Shown: piece by piece, positions 11,190 through 22,705 of the stretch
Layout of the letters: the number at the start of each line of letters is the position of its first letter
How positions within the stretch are numbered: position 1 is the first letter of the stretch
NCBI GenBank assembly: GCA_903632075.3
Contig: CAHIKZ030005440.1
Span: 337,501 to 401,500 of the forward strand
Length of the DNA stretch: 64,000 bases
Reading direction: 5' to 3'
DNA from: Acanthosepion pharaonis
Lineage: Eukaryota; Mollusca; Cephalopoda; Sepiida; Sepiidae
Position numbers and translations under genes: made by a program
The notes under the pieces: model-generated
Database searches by the model: none
Told to the model about the DNA's origin: nothing
Seen by the model: the letters and a program-made list of their open reading frames with translations, nothing else

Positions 11190-11750
11190 TATAGTAATTA
11201 AAAGTCATATCGTTATAGAAGTTAAGACGTCATTAATGAAAATTAAGAACAAAGCAGGTCCAAGGATTGAGCCTTAATACAAAACGATCTAGAAGAGTGG
11301 CCATTGAAGATAACATTCATTTTGTGATTTGATAAGAATGACTGAATCAGTTCAAAAATTTGTCTGGAGACATGATAACCTTTCCATTTGTGAAAAAAGG
11401 CTGATATGCTAAACCATATCAAATGCTTTTGAGATATCCAAAGCAACAGACTGAGGTTCACCATTCTTATCCAAAGCTTGACTGACCATTTCAGCAATAA
11501 TTGTTAATACATCAGCAATTGACCTAGGGAAGCAAAAGCCATATTGCTTGTCTGGAAGAAGGCCCTGCAATGTTAGATTCTTAACCAATTCAGTGTTGAT
11601 TGGGGCCTATAGTAGTTTACCAAAAAGAGGTAGAAGGCCAATAGTTGGAAGGCTCAGATGGTTCACTTGCGCTCTTAGAAGATTAGAACAGATGAGGATT
11701 TCCAACAAGCAGGAAAGTAAGAGGCAGAGAGGCATGTATTATAATTAAAA
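11190..11750 (-). mobile_element. LINE reverse transcriptase fragment
   Basis: On the minus strand the frame around 11243-11497 carries LWISQKHLIWFSISAFFHKW, a frameshifted form of the LDISKAFDxVWHxxLxxKL motif of non-LTR reverse transcriptases. It continues with NVIFNGHSSRSFCIKAQ. Inactive. Jockey/CR1-like by motif. Confidence 0.65.
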
Positions 11751-11867
11751 AAACAAAAACAAAAGAAAACAAACTAGGATATACTTTTTGAGGTGTTGAA
11801 GTATGTGATTCATATCAGTAAATCAGATGGTCTGAACTTAAATTTGTCTATTTTTATGGCTTAACAT

Positions 11868-12190
11868 TTTGCAGGTTATTTAAAGTCAGAAAATATTTTT
11901 AGATTACAATTTTTTTTTTTTTTTTGGAGACAATGATTTACTGTTGAAAATTTTACTACTTAATCCATAGCTGGGAGGATAAGTGATTCATACCTTTCCC
12001 AATTGTATTTGTACATAAGTGAATATAATGAACCCAACTGGAATTAGCTCTCCAATTAACAATTCTGAGCCATTATCCATTATACCGTCTGCATATCCAA
12101 GCTTACAGCAAATGGTATTCCCAAGAGGTCACCCATCTAGGTACTGACTAGGTTCAGCATTGCTTAACTTCAGAGATCATTTAGTCAGGT
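11868..12190 (-). repeat. Composite 5S-tRNA SINE copy
   Basis: Read on the minus strand: a 5S-rRNA-derived head at 12190-12108 (AAGTTAAGCAATGCTGAACC, then GGGTGACCTCTTGGGAATAC), a tRNA-like segment with an A-box-like GGTATAATGGATAATGG and a B-box-like block, then a body ending in the AATCTAAAAATATTTTCTGA tail. The 5S part keeps the C-box of the internal promoter. Confidence 0.75.
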
Positions 12191-12709
12191 TATGTATTTC
12201 TCAGTGTAGCTTTTGTTTCATCGTGTTACCTTGTAAGCAATCAGCACACTCTTCCAACTTTTGGTGAACATCGATGAAATTAAGGATTGAAATGCTACGT
12301 AGGGTGATTATTGGCCGCTCAGTGAAAAGCTTGAGATAGGGTTACATTATATGCTTACACAGCTTCGTGAGAATTTATATAAAAAAAAAAAAAAAAAAAA
12401 TTATGACTTGAAAAATTTGAAATGAGTAAAACATAAGAAAAGCATCAAGAAAGAGAATTATGATTGAATTACCATATATATTTGCGTATAAGATTACTTC
12501 ATGTATAGTGCAACTGCTGAATTTTTTTTGTGAAAAACAAGGTTTTTTTGCAGATAGCATGTGTATAATGTGAACCTAGCTTCTGAGAAATACTAGTAGG
12601 CCTACGGTAGTCAGATATTGCAGTAGTGGACATCATCCTGGATGTATTTTATAGCAAATAAATGGTTTAGTCTATGAGAGGCAGGCTAAAGGAGCTTACC
12701 TGTAGCGTT

Positions 12710-13640
12710 AAGGTTATTTGATTGATTTGTAGGATTTTTAAAGCCTGAAAATATTCTTAGATTGTAATTTGAGATAAAAATGGCTTATTGATACAGGTCT
12801 TATTAATTAACATAACTGGTAAAAGAATATGTGAATTCATACCTTTCCCAAGGGTATGTAATGAGAGGGTTGCTATGAGAGAAAGGTTTATTCTCCCATT
12901 TGTATTTTGCCCATTATAGGCATTATTATATTCATAATATAACACTGTAGTTCACAGATGGAATGAAATGGCTGAAAGGAAAAGGAATGAGAAAAATGCT
13001 TGGTTCTCAGAAAGACTTTTATACTACTGAGACCTACACAAAACTATATATACATTTGTCCCATGTGGAAAACAATATATCTACACAGTAAAGCAGAGTC
13101 TAAGGAGAAACAAAAAGGAAAAGTCTTATATATAATATAGAGATAGGACTTTGTCTGGAGAAGCTGTGTTTAGGACTCCATATTCAAAAGAGCTGGATTC
13201 ATCTATGTCCCAGGTGAGGACATATTCCATGAATAGGAAACGGGTTTTTCACAAATTGAGGCCTGTGGACTGAAGTTTCTTTCTATATCTGGGAAAGACA
13301 TATTCCCAAAGTGAGACGGCACTGTGGACTTGTAAGCGGATAATGAAAAAAAAAAAAAAAAAAACGAAAGCAGTTAGACCGCTGTAAACAAACTGAAATT
13401 AACTGTTACTTTCATCACTGTATGGAGTGATGTCACTAGGTGGCTGTCCCATGACCCATGCGACTTATCTCTACCAAAGGGAGATAATTGCCTTCTGCAT
13501 CTCTACAGGTATTTGCATGTAAGTAAATATAACAAACCCAACTAGCATTGGAACTCAGATTTTCAATTAACAATTCTAAGCCATTATCCATTCTGCTGCT
13601 CAAACATTGAAGTTTACAGTACCCAGTATCCACAAATTAA
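12710..13640 (-). repeat. Composite SINE copy split by a 645-bp insertion
   Basis: The SINE tail and body occupy about 12710-12860, and the tRNA-like part with a truncated 5S edge occupies about 13508-13640. The break falls within CCAAGGGTAT / GGTATTTGCATG, leaving a short GGTAT-like target duplication. The interrupting element is listed separately. Confidence 0.65.
12861..13507. mobile_element. Unclassified ~650-bp dispersed repeat, copy A
   Basis: Matches 35595-36290 over most of its length in the same orientation. Shared blocks include CCCATTTGTATTTTGCCCAT, GGAATGAAATGGCTGAAAGG, ACACAAAACTATATATACAT, and a GAGTGATGTCACTAGGTGGC block with a small hairpin near 13425-13455. No coding potential is seen. 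It is probably a non-autonomous element. It carries a 19-A run at about 13346. Confidence 0.6.
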
Positions 13641-14253
13641 AATATCTGAACAGTTATAATAGCCTACTTCCTCAAGTGACATGCCAATAATATATGTAAA
13701 ACTATAAATTTAAAGTGTAGCAGTCATTATTTATAATTTTTAACTAGTGTGACTTTCACTGTTTAAGGTACAGTTGTAATTTACACAATTTCTACTAAGT
13801 TACTTCAGAAGAATTTATCATGTGTGTATTGAAAAAAAAAAAATTTTATTTACTATATATACTTGGATATAAACTTACTTCATGTATTTTATGACGTGAA
13901 TTTTTTTTGTTAAAAACCCAGTTTTTCATATAGTTTGTGTTTAATGCGACCCCAGCTTCTGAGCAAACAAGTGGGCCTACCATAGTCAATATTGCCGTGC
14001 TGGGTGTCATCATGAACAAATGAATGATCTCTTTTTTTTTTTTTTGTACAAAGCTACTTCAAAATGGCAAAAAGCAGTTAACATAAAATATTTGATATGA
14101 AGATTTAGATACTGTTTGCGTTCATGCCTGATTTTATAATAAAAAACAAAAACAAACAAAACACAAAAACAAACAAAACACAACAAACTCGCTATACTCG
14201 AGAGCATGGATGCTAAATATTCTTGTTAAGGAGCAATTGTAGTTTTTACTTAC
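13641..14253. other. Intron 2 sequence beside exon 2, nothing recognised
   Basis: AT-rich, with T and A runs near 14031-14045 and 14142-14180. It contains a partial resemblance to 12470-12620 (ATATATACTTGGATATAAAC against ATATATTTGCGTATAAGATT), a weak dispersed repeat. Confidence 0.4.
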
Positions 14254-17200
14254 CGGAGATCAATATCCTGACTGGAAGCTATGGAGTCAGGAGAGATGAG
14301 GAGGTTGTTATTGAGGGAGCCATTTGGAGCAGTATGAGTCAAGCCACAATGATGGCGCCGGTGGTGGTGATGGCTAGGATGTTGATCATCTCCCTCACTA
14401 ATCTCATTGCTATCATGCGAGCCAGTCTCTTCGGAATCAACGGATATGTCATCACGGTAATCCAGATACAAGTTGGAGAAAGCATTCTGGACCCTGGCGC
14501 GCACAGTCTCCAAGTTGGAGTGCCCAGGTGGCAGCATTGCATCCTCAAGAGTGCTTCGCCCAGATAAGTTTGAATTGCTGCTTGATGCGCTCAGATCATT
14601 TGTGGCACAATTGGTCAGCACTGGATGCGAGGCTGAGGACTCACCACCACCAACACCGCCGCCTGCAGCCCCAATCACCATATTCGGGGAGAGGTCCTCT
14701 ACAGGACTCGGGCAAGCAGAATCCACATCATCGGCATATGGGATTTCATAAAGCGAGAAGTCAAAACCTGTGGTGCCATTGGAACTGCCAGCACTGTTGA
14801 CATTTTGCTCAGAGTCCATATTTGGAGTGACAAGATCGAAATCCAAAAAGTCTACCTCTGGAGACAAAAGAAAAGTAGCAGACGGTTGTTGTTGTGAAGT
14901 AGAGTTTGGACCTGTTTGGGCACAGGCAGCAGAGATACCAGCTAGAGGTAAAGGAGAGGGCACATTGTTATGACAGGAATTGCTGCTCCTATTGGTGCTA
15001 GTGTCAGTTGTATGACGCGAACCACTGCCGCTGGAAGTGTTTTTGTCAGCTTTGTGCTTGGCATGTGAATGCCGATCACCGGAACACAAGAATGAGCAGG
15101 TAGGAAACGAGACAGACGATGGGGAGGATGACGAAGAAGAAGGAGAGGAGACTGGCGACTGCAACGATAGGGATGATGACGAGAGAAAGGAAGAGGACAT
15201 CTTTGACACATCAGAATACTTTATCACAGAGCTAGCTTGTTCCCTCTTCACATTGTTGCCATCACCAAGTTCGGGGAGACAAGTGGCAGGAAGAGGGGAA
15301 TGAGAGTTGGGTAGGGTCTTTTTGGAGCACTTTTTGAGAGTGGGGTTAGCACCAGTTACCATGGGGGAAGGGTAAGCAGCAGCCACTGCCTGGAAAGTTG
15401 GAGCAGGGGTAGATATTTGGTTATTTTTTTTATAATCACAATTTTTAAAGAAAGTACTGCATAGAGAGGAGACCCCTGGGGTAGCGGTTTGGTCAGAAAC
15501 CAATGTTGCAATATTATTCATGGGAGAAACAACTGGCTGTTGGTTGGGGCTGCTTCCATCATGGATGTCACTGCTAGCCAAAGAAGAATATGACTCTGTT
15601 GAATCCGTCGAACTGGACATTGGGCAGCCTGAATTGGGGACTGGGGGAAAATCGGCTTCAATGAAGTCTCCAAAGTCATCTTCACGGATATCGACTCTGG
15701 CTACTAAACCCCCGCCCATGTGACCCGTTGAAGAGGAACTGAAATCATTCGACTGAAGGTTGCTGGGAAGGTTTTTATTGGTGGCAACAGATGAACAATT
15801 GTTGTTGCTCTTACTCAGGGGCAGTGCCATAGCCGAGCTGGGACTTTCACTCACCAATGAAACTAACTGATTTTTATAATTGTGGTTGTCCTTGTTTTTA
15901 TGCATTGATGTTACATTGTCCGAATCACAGTAAGAATAACTAGGGCACAAAAGGCCGGCTTCCAGTTCTAGGGACTCTGTGGAGCCTCGACAACCATCAT
16001 AGCTGTTGCATGCTCGACAGCAATCCTGAAAAGAAGAGATGAACCGATTCTTTTGAAACTTGCACTGCAAATTGTGCAGTGCTTTGCATTTCTTACTAAC
16101 AAGTTTGCCATTAGTTCCGCTTGTCCCCGAGGGGCCCACATTTGTATTATTTATACTTTTAACACTAGTGTTACAATTGACACAGGCTGTAGGGGAGGTG
16201 CCAGCTGGTATCTGAGAAGATATTAGTGTGGAATTGTTGGTCTGAGCACTGGTAGCAAGTTTCTCACACTTTAGAGACTTGCAAGTGTGGTAATGGTTTT
16301 GTGGGGGTGGCTGGGAGCTGTTGAGGTTAGACTGCATCAGGAGGACTGTTTTCGTGTTACTAGTACTACCTGATGCCACATCATGTCCGTTCTTGTAGTT
16401 AACCAACTCTGCAACTGACGAGTGCTTCTTTTGGTTGTTAAGGTGCTGGCTGTTGGCCTGTTGTGGCATCTTGTTAATGTCCACTGACTTGAAATCGGAC
16501 GTCATCACAAGTCCGTTGGGTGTACAAGCCATGCAACACTTGGGTGTACAAACCATGTTTCCATTCAAAGGTCCGTTGCCATGAACCAGTGGACCTTGCT
16601 TGAATGGTACACAGTTGCTATAAGGCATCGTTGTAGTTGGTAGTGGTGCTGGCGCTAGGGGTTGGGGATCTGTGGCTGCTGTCACTGATGTAGATTTTAG
16701 TGGGGGGCACGTTATGGCACTCTCATTCAGTGAGCATCTTGATGGTTGCTTGGAGGATACTGACAGAGCATTATTTCTTGATTGAATAGACAGCAAACTA
16801 TTCTGGTTGCTATCATCTAGCACGCTGCAGTGACTCTCTACTGGTATGTTTACCTGATGGGGTCGGCCGTAATCCTGGACGTATGTATGGCGGTGAGGAT
16901 TTGGTGGCCACTGATGACAATGTTGGTGGTGGTGATGGCTTGGATTACAGGAAGTTAGATCTCTGCTCTGTTCTTTTGGCCGGGCCACCTGCAAATTATT
17001 TACTTGGGTCTTTTCATTTTTTCTCTTGTTATTACAGATCGTATTGTTTGTACTTGCAAAAGAGACACTGATTAAGTTGGCCGGACAATTCTGTGGACTG
17101 CACACAAACAAGGCATTCGAAGAGGGCTGTTGCTCCTGGTTATCTTCATCAATGCTGCCACAACCATCATTCTCAGCCTCCACACCACTGCCCGTAAGGG

Positions 17201-17762
17201 GAGACAAATCAGCTGAAGACATTCCATTTGTACCACTACTTGTGATGCTGCTGCAGCAACTATTACTGACACTTGCACTTTGGATACTAGACGGTGTCTC
17301 TCCTCCTGAACCCGTTTGAGAGGGTAGTAAATTTTCAGGTTGTGAAAGGGAGTTTTCTTCTGCTAACCAACATCTGTCATCACTTATTTTCTCTTTACTG
17401 ACCACCAAGTTGTTGGTAGTGGTTGTAGTAGGAGTAGTAATAGCGGTGGTGGTGTTGTGCTGAGATTGGTAGCAGTGGTGCACTTCTGGACTCACGCCAA
17501 GCATATCATCCTGCTTGTGTTGTGTATGCCAAACCAGAGGACAAAGGTGATCACATTTTGGTAAATCCTGGCCATCACTGCTATCTGCTCCTGTTTCACC
17601 CAGATGACTGTTGCTGCTGCAGCCAATTCCTGTGGCAATGTCAGTTGGGGAACTCCTCCTCCTCCTAGAGTGCAGGCCTAACTTGTCTATCAGGCTTTGG
17701 GGCACAGTGGAGTCAGCGGGAATTAAGGGTGGCAGGTGGCCACACGGCACACTGTTGTCCAT
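14254..17762 (-). CDS. Giant coding exon 2: disordered N-terminal region of C39-like protein
   Basis: This 3509-nt open stretch begins at the ATG at 17762 (purine at -3, G at +4). It ends at a donor (ATCTCCG then GTAAGTA) and leaves phase 2. An acceptor (TTTTTTGCAG, exon start 17818) lies 56 nt upstream of the ATG, which supports this start. It encodes about 1170 residues, rich in Ser, Asn, Gln, Thr and Pro, with no predicted globular domain. Visible features: His-rich runs near residues 280 and 1130, a poly-Ser segment near 860-885, Cys-rich patches near 400-430 and 580-610, and two acidic-aromatic motifs, EDDFGDFIEADF near 695 and EVDFLDFDLVTP near 970. The first resembles DFxDF-type clathrin-adaptor ear ligands. 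A more ordered block follows near 1083-1104 (VRARVQNAFSNLYLDY). The higher GC than the surroundings and the long uninterrupted frame make it certainly coding. Function is unknown. Confidence 0.93.
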
Positions 17763-17798
17763 CCTTATATCGATAAATGCTGATTGTACACATCACAT
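17713..17798 (-). promoter_or_regulatory. Start-stop element and overlapping uORF before the main ATG
   Basis: In the exon-2 leader (17818-17763) an ATG at 17798-17796 is followed at once by TGA (17795-17793). This is a minimal start-stop uORF. Its last A begins a second ATG (17793-17791), which opens a 26-codon frame, out of register with the main ATG. That frame ends in TGA at 17713, overlapping the main coding region by about 50 nt. Such elements usually reduce translation of the main frame; the effect here is inference. Confidence 0.7.
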
Positions 17799-18264
17799 CT
17801 GAACTTCAAGTGGCTAATCTGCAAAAAAATAAAATATTTTAAAAATCTTATAACTGATTTAGAGACAAGCTGTTCGAATTATGTTTTTCTGCTGTTAAAT
17901 TTAATTGAAAGGAATTGCACCGAAATCAAAACTGTAGATAGGGAACTTTTTCAACAATCACTTTGTCAATGCTCTTAATCCAACACCTCTCCATTAAACC
18001 ATTCACTGTGGATGATAGGAATTTCCATCATTGTATTTACCAGTGTGCCCATGTCACTACCAGATGTGAAATATAATCAAGGTTTAGAGTGGGTTTAACA
18101 ACAATAAGTGCATTTGACACTTCCTCTTTTGTGGATACCTCAGTTGCTGAGCAATAAACCCAGCCTCCCCTGAAGGAGAGGTACAAAAGGCTTAAAATCA
18201 AATGAATATGAAAGATCCCAATCAAAAGATATTATATTTATATATTGATTTTTTTTTTACGGTT

Positions 18265-18490
18265 ATTGCAGGTTATTAAAAACAAGAAAATATTTTGAGA
18301 CTGTATGAATTATTTTGGGATAATAATGATTTACCGATACAAGTCCTACTAATTAAACCATATCTGGGAGGAAGAGGTTGATTCATACCCCCCCGAGAGT
18401 ATCTGTGTGTAAATATAACAAACTAGACTAAAATTGGAAATCACCCCTCCGATTTACAATTCCAAACCATTATTTATTTACTATATCTTT
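18265..18490 (-). repeat. Composite SINE copy lacking the 5S head
   Basis: Body and tRNA-like portion of the SINE family (tail near 18270-18300, TTTACAATTCCAAACCATTA near 18460). It stops before the 5S segment. It lies in intron 1. Confidence 0.6.
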
Positions 18491-19298
18491 TATCCATATG
18501 TTGAATGTGTTAAAATTCAACTTTTTAACAAGAAAAATCTCCAGTTGATGTTCAAAATTGTCACAAAACATTGATTTATTTAAGATGGAATGATCTATTA
18601 TGACATGTCTAATTTGTATTTAGATACATTGGATTTATTACATATGATCCATTATTGTATATAATTGGGTTACAATTTGTATTTTATATGAATAATACCT
18701 TATGAAAATAGAGATGTACTAGAGTGCTCCCTCCCACTATCTGATTTGACACACACAAAACCCTTGCGTTGACCGTGATATACAGTACTAACAAACTTTG
18801 GTATCATTTTGGTTTAAAACATTGAAACGGAGTAAGGAGTTTTTGTTTTTTTAAATAAAAAATACAGATCTTGACTGAGCAAATTTTTTTATTGTTTTGA
18901 AAGAAATCACAAACAGATAAGTAATTGTTTATATTTGCAAAAATGAACCCAAAATGATGGCTTGCTAACATAATCAAGTTTGTCTACTTGAGAAATCATT
19001 TTTCACCCAAGGATTAATTTTAGTTACATTGGACAGTACGTAAGAGGAGAAGGCTGGAAAGAAAAGCAGGATTGTCACATCTGGTGACACAATTGAAAAC
19101 CTTTTTGCTTTCAGTCTCATAGTGCAGACGATATAAATTCACTAGAAAAACAAGTTGAATTATAAAATTAGAGAAATCTCACATAAATTCCCAAATTGAT
19201 CAACAATGAAAAACAATTTTTTTTTCTATTTTTCTTTTCTTGACTAAGATCAAAGGAGAATATCTGAATTTCCCAACTACATCTGTTTTATTTTGGGG

Positions 19299-19330
<32 letters not shown>

Positions 19331-20900
19331 ATCTGTCAATTTAAGAAACATTTCTTCAATTAAGGATGTTTAGAATTTGGGACAGTCAACATTAATTGAG
19401 CAATAACAGGATTATATACATAGAAAGTAAGGTTGTTGATTTAAGAAAAAAAAAAAAAAATTTTTTTTTTTTTTTCATATTTAAAATCATTTGATTTAAA
19501 TTGGATTTTTTTCCCCATTTTTCCACAAAGATAAAAGAAAGAGTAAAGTCGATACAAATTACTTGACAGATTAAGAAATACAGTCAAATAAGTTAGGGTT
19601 GCCAAATTAGCAATTTTCCCAATTTTGTTTGATAATAAAAAAAAAAAAAAAAAAAAAAATTTAATTCTTACCATATTTTAATGTTTTAGGCGAATCTACA
19701 TTTCTTAAGCATTTTAAAATAACTCAGTTTTAACATGGTGATTGCCAGCTATGTATGATTGATTTGTACATCAATAATCCTGTCATTTCTATGAGTAGTT
19801 TGCTAGCAACACTCCTAGCCAGAGTTGTGCGTTTCTAAATTTTAATTTAGTTTTTGCAATTCATGTCTGTGTAGTTTTTTTAACTTTGAAATTTGAAAAT
19901 GTTTTGAGCAGTGATATGCTTTCCATGCTTTAAGCACTGCCTGTCAGCAGTGGCCTCATCTTTTGGCATTTAACAAGTTTTTGTTCTATGGACCGGTGCA
20001 TTCCAAACTTAGAAACTGTTTTGCTACAGATAAAGCAGCAAAACTGATTTTTTCTTTTTAAATCCATGAATGCAAACGCTGCTCAGGTTGAATTTTAAAA
20101 TTTGTTAAAGATGGTTAAAAATGTTATAGTAAAAAAAAAAAAATTCAGCTAATAAATATATGATTCAATATGTTCAAAACTTTCCTTCCATAAAAAATTG
20201 CATGAGAACAAAAATTTGTTCTATTTCTAAATCTTTTTCTTTAAATAAAGATATTTGTAAAAATTGATTTAGATTGAACAATCTGGAGAGAAATTAGAAA
20301 AATCATTAAAAATATCAGGGTCTGGTTCTACAAGAACAATGACAGAATTAGAGAAAATATACATCTTCTTTGGTTGTCTTGGGCATACTACGAGTCAGAT
20401 AAAGGGGGCAAGCACAAAAAGTGAGAAGACTGCACTTTTGTTGTCTTTTCTATAAATTTCTGCATGAGATGAAGAAATTGGCTGAAACAGGAATTATCAA
20501 AAAAAAAAAAAAAAAAAGGGTACTGGGATTCTAAAGGAGATTAATTTCTTTGGTTGCAAGTGCATTTGTGATGATCTCATAGGAAGAAAAAACTGACTCA
20601 CTGTTTGTAATAGAAGTTGAACATCAATATGGGCATGAAACAAGCATTCTGCAGAAGCATCACATAAGGAGATAAAAAGGACTCTTTAGAGAAATGCAGA
20701 AAGAGCACAAGTATTTCCATCCAAATAATTTTTGATATACTGGAGAAAGAAAAACTGGTAATCTTTAAGCTTTGTGCTAGCAAAAAAAAAAAAGATGCAA
20801 GGTTGAAAAAAAGTTCCAGGGATCTCACTTTTACTTTTTGAAACCTCACCAGAGCAGTCAGTACCCTCCACAATAATTGACTGACCTTGCATTAATTTCT
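18491..20900. other. Intron 1 AT-rich stretch
   Basis: Long A/T homopolymers (about 19301-19328, 19445-19475, 19637-19658, 20501-20517). No gene or recognised mobile element. Confidence 0.5.
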
Positions 20901-20904
20901 TAAT

Positions 20905-21560
20905 GTATCAAGGATGCAGAATCCTAGCTGCAATCACTTGAGCAAGCACGTCGGCCTGTATTGCAACGAGAGAAAAACAGAATACATCACAACCTTCCCT
21001 GAACCATCCAAGTTGAAATCACTCAATAATACATCCATCAAAAGAGTTTCTGACTTCAAATATCTTGGATCTTATATCATAAATTCCCAAAAAGACTTCA
21101 TCCACAAAACTCTTGCATGCGACGTGTGTAACAAACTTGACAAGATTTGGCACTTGAATTTTTCCATCCTCCTTAAAAGTTCAAACTTTTTAAACATTGA
21201 GTGAACCAGTCTTACTGTATGAATCAGAAACTTGGACATTATCTGTTCATCTTGAAAGATGACTGGATGGAACATATACAAATCTACTTAGAAAAATCCA
21301 GAACGAACATCAGTTGGAGACCCCATGTAACACTTAACACAATCTATAGAGAATTGAGACCAATCTCTTAAGCAAAGCAAAAATGATTACAGTTTGTTGG
21401 CCACTTCCACCAAGTGGACAGGGAAGTCACCTCATCCTTACTTCTATGGCATCATTCTGGAAGTGCCTTCTCACAAAAATTGACTTTCTCCAGGTCAGAA
21501 CTTAGGGTTGGACATTGGGGACTGAACAGTGTGGAAAGGAATTGTCAATGGAGTTCCAAC
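20905..21560 (+). mobile_element. RTE-like LINE, C-terminal relic
   Basis: Plus-strand frames carry GLYCNERKTEYITTFPEP, then IKRVSDFKYLGSYIINSQKD. After a frameshift come an EPVLLYGSETWTLS-like segment and an RLDGTY..LLRK-like block, ending near a TTIKDD-like stretch. This order is typical of the reverse transcriptase thumb and C-terminus of RTE-type elements. An A run of about 36 bp follows (21569-21604). Inactive. Confidence 0.7.
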
Positions 21561-21705
21561 CAACTATAAGGATGATTAAAAAAAAAAAAAAAAAAAAAAA
21601 AAAATGTAAAAAGACATCTGACAATTGCTTTATTAAAACCTGCTACAAAACTCTGGAGTCAGGAGGTTGAGGTAACATCAATCTAGCTGATGACAAACCT
21701 TTTAC

Positions 21706-21708
<3 letters not shown>

Positions 21709-21777
<69 letters not shown>

Positions 21778-22281
21778 TTATTTATTAGAGGTTCAAATTG
21801 TTAAATATAACAAAGAATGTCTATTATGTTTGATCATGAGCTGTTCTAAGCTTTGTATAGTTGCTTTAGTTTCAGGAGAAAAAGATGAAAACTGCCCAAC
21901 ATTTGGATATTTTCTTTTTTTTTTTTATTTTTTATTATTATGCTGTTCCTCATGAGCCATCTTCAGAGTGGTTATATGTACATTACTACAGACATGTTCA
22001 CCATGAAAGATGACAACTTGTTATGCTTACATAGAAGTGTGTTATGCGATTATAACGGTCGTGGAGTAGCAGACGTAGTCATAAATTTGTACCTGAGCAA
22101 GTGAGAGAAAGAAATGTTATCGACAGAACCATCTGTTTAAATGCATTGTAATATGTAAGCCGAAAGCATAAAAAAAAAATATCCAAATGTTGGACAGCTT
22201 TTATCTTTATTTTCTTCTGAAACTAAAGCCACTATACAAAGCTTAGCATGGCTCATGATCAAACATAATGGACATTTGTTG

Positions 22282-22350
<69 letters not shown>
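21709..22350. mobile_element. Foldback element bordered by (TA)n on both sides
   Basis: Arms at about 21815-21940 and 22172-22277 are inverted copies (left TTTGATCATGAGCTGTTCTA mirrored by right TGGCTCATGATCAAA; left AACATTTGGATATTTTC mirrored by ATATCCAAATGTT). About 230 bp of unique DNA separates them. Each arm ends outward in a (TA)n tract (21709-21773 and 22285-22350), so the microsatellites appear to be part of the element. Confidence 0.65.
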
Positions 22351-22355
<5 letters not shown>

Positions 22356-22705
22356 GTATGAGAGACAATGAATGTTTTTACACACACAGCAGAATAAAGA
22401 ACAAGTAGAAACAAATCTCAAACTAACATGTTTTATTTTATTAATGCTTTGTCAGAAATCAAGATAAAAATTATAAAAAAAACAATTAGACAGATTAATG
22501 GTATGTTGTGTTTGGTTATTTCTTATTGGATAGATACACTTTTTTTGGGACACTTTTGAAAAGTGTGCTTAAAGGTGTTTTTTGCTGCCGAGAGCTTTTG
22601 TGTTGACGAGTAGGTAGTTCAGCAGTAACTGTCCATTAATGTTATGAACATTGATTGATGGGTTTGTCTTTGGTTTCATGTTTTCTTTATTCCTACTTCA
22701 ACTTA

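Noticed and set aside
14223..17802. Plus-strand ORFs opposite exon 2
   Set aside because: They are shadows of the minus-strand coding exon. None has splice support or a recognisable domain.
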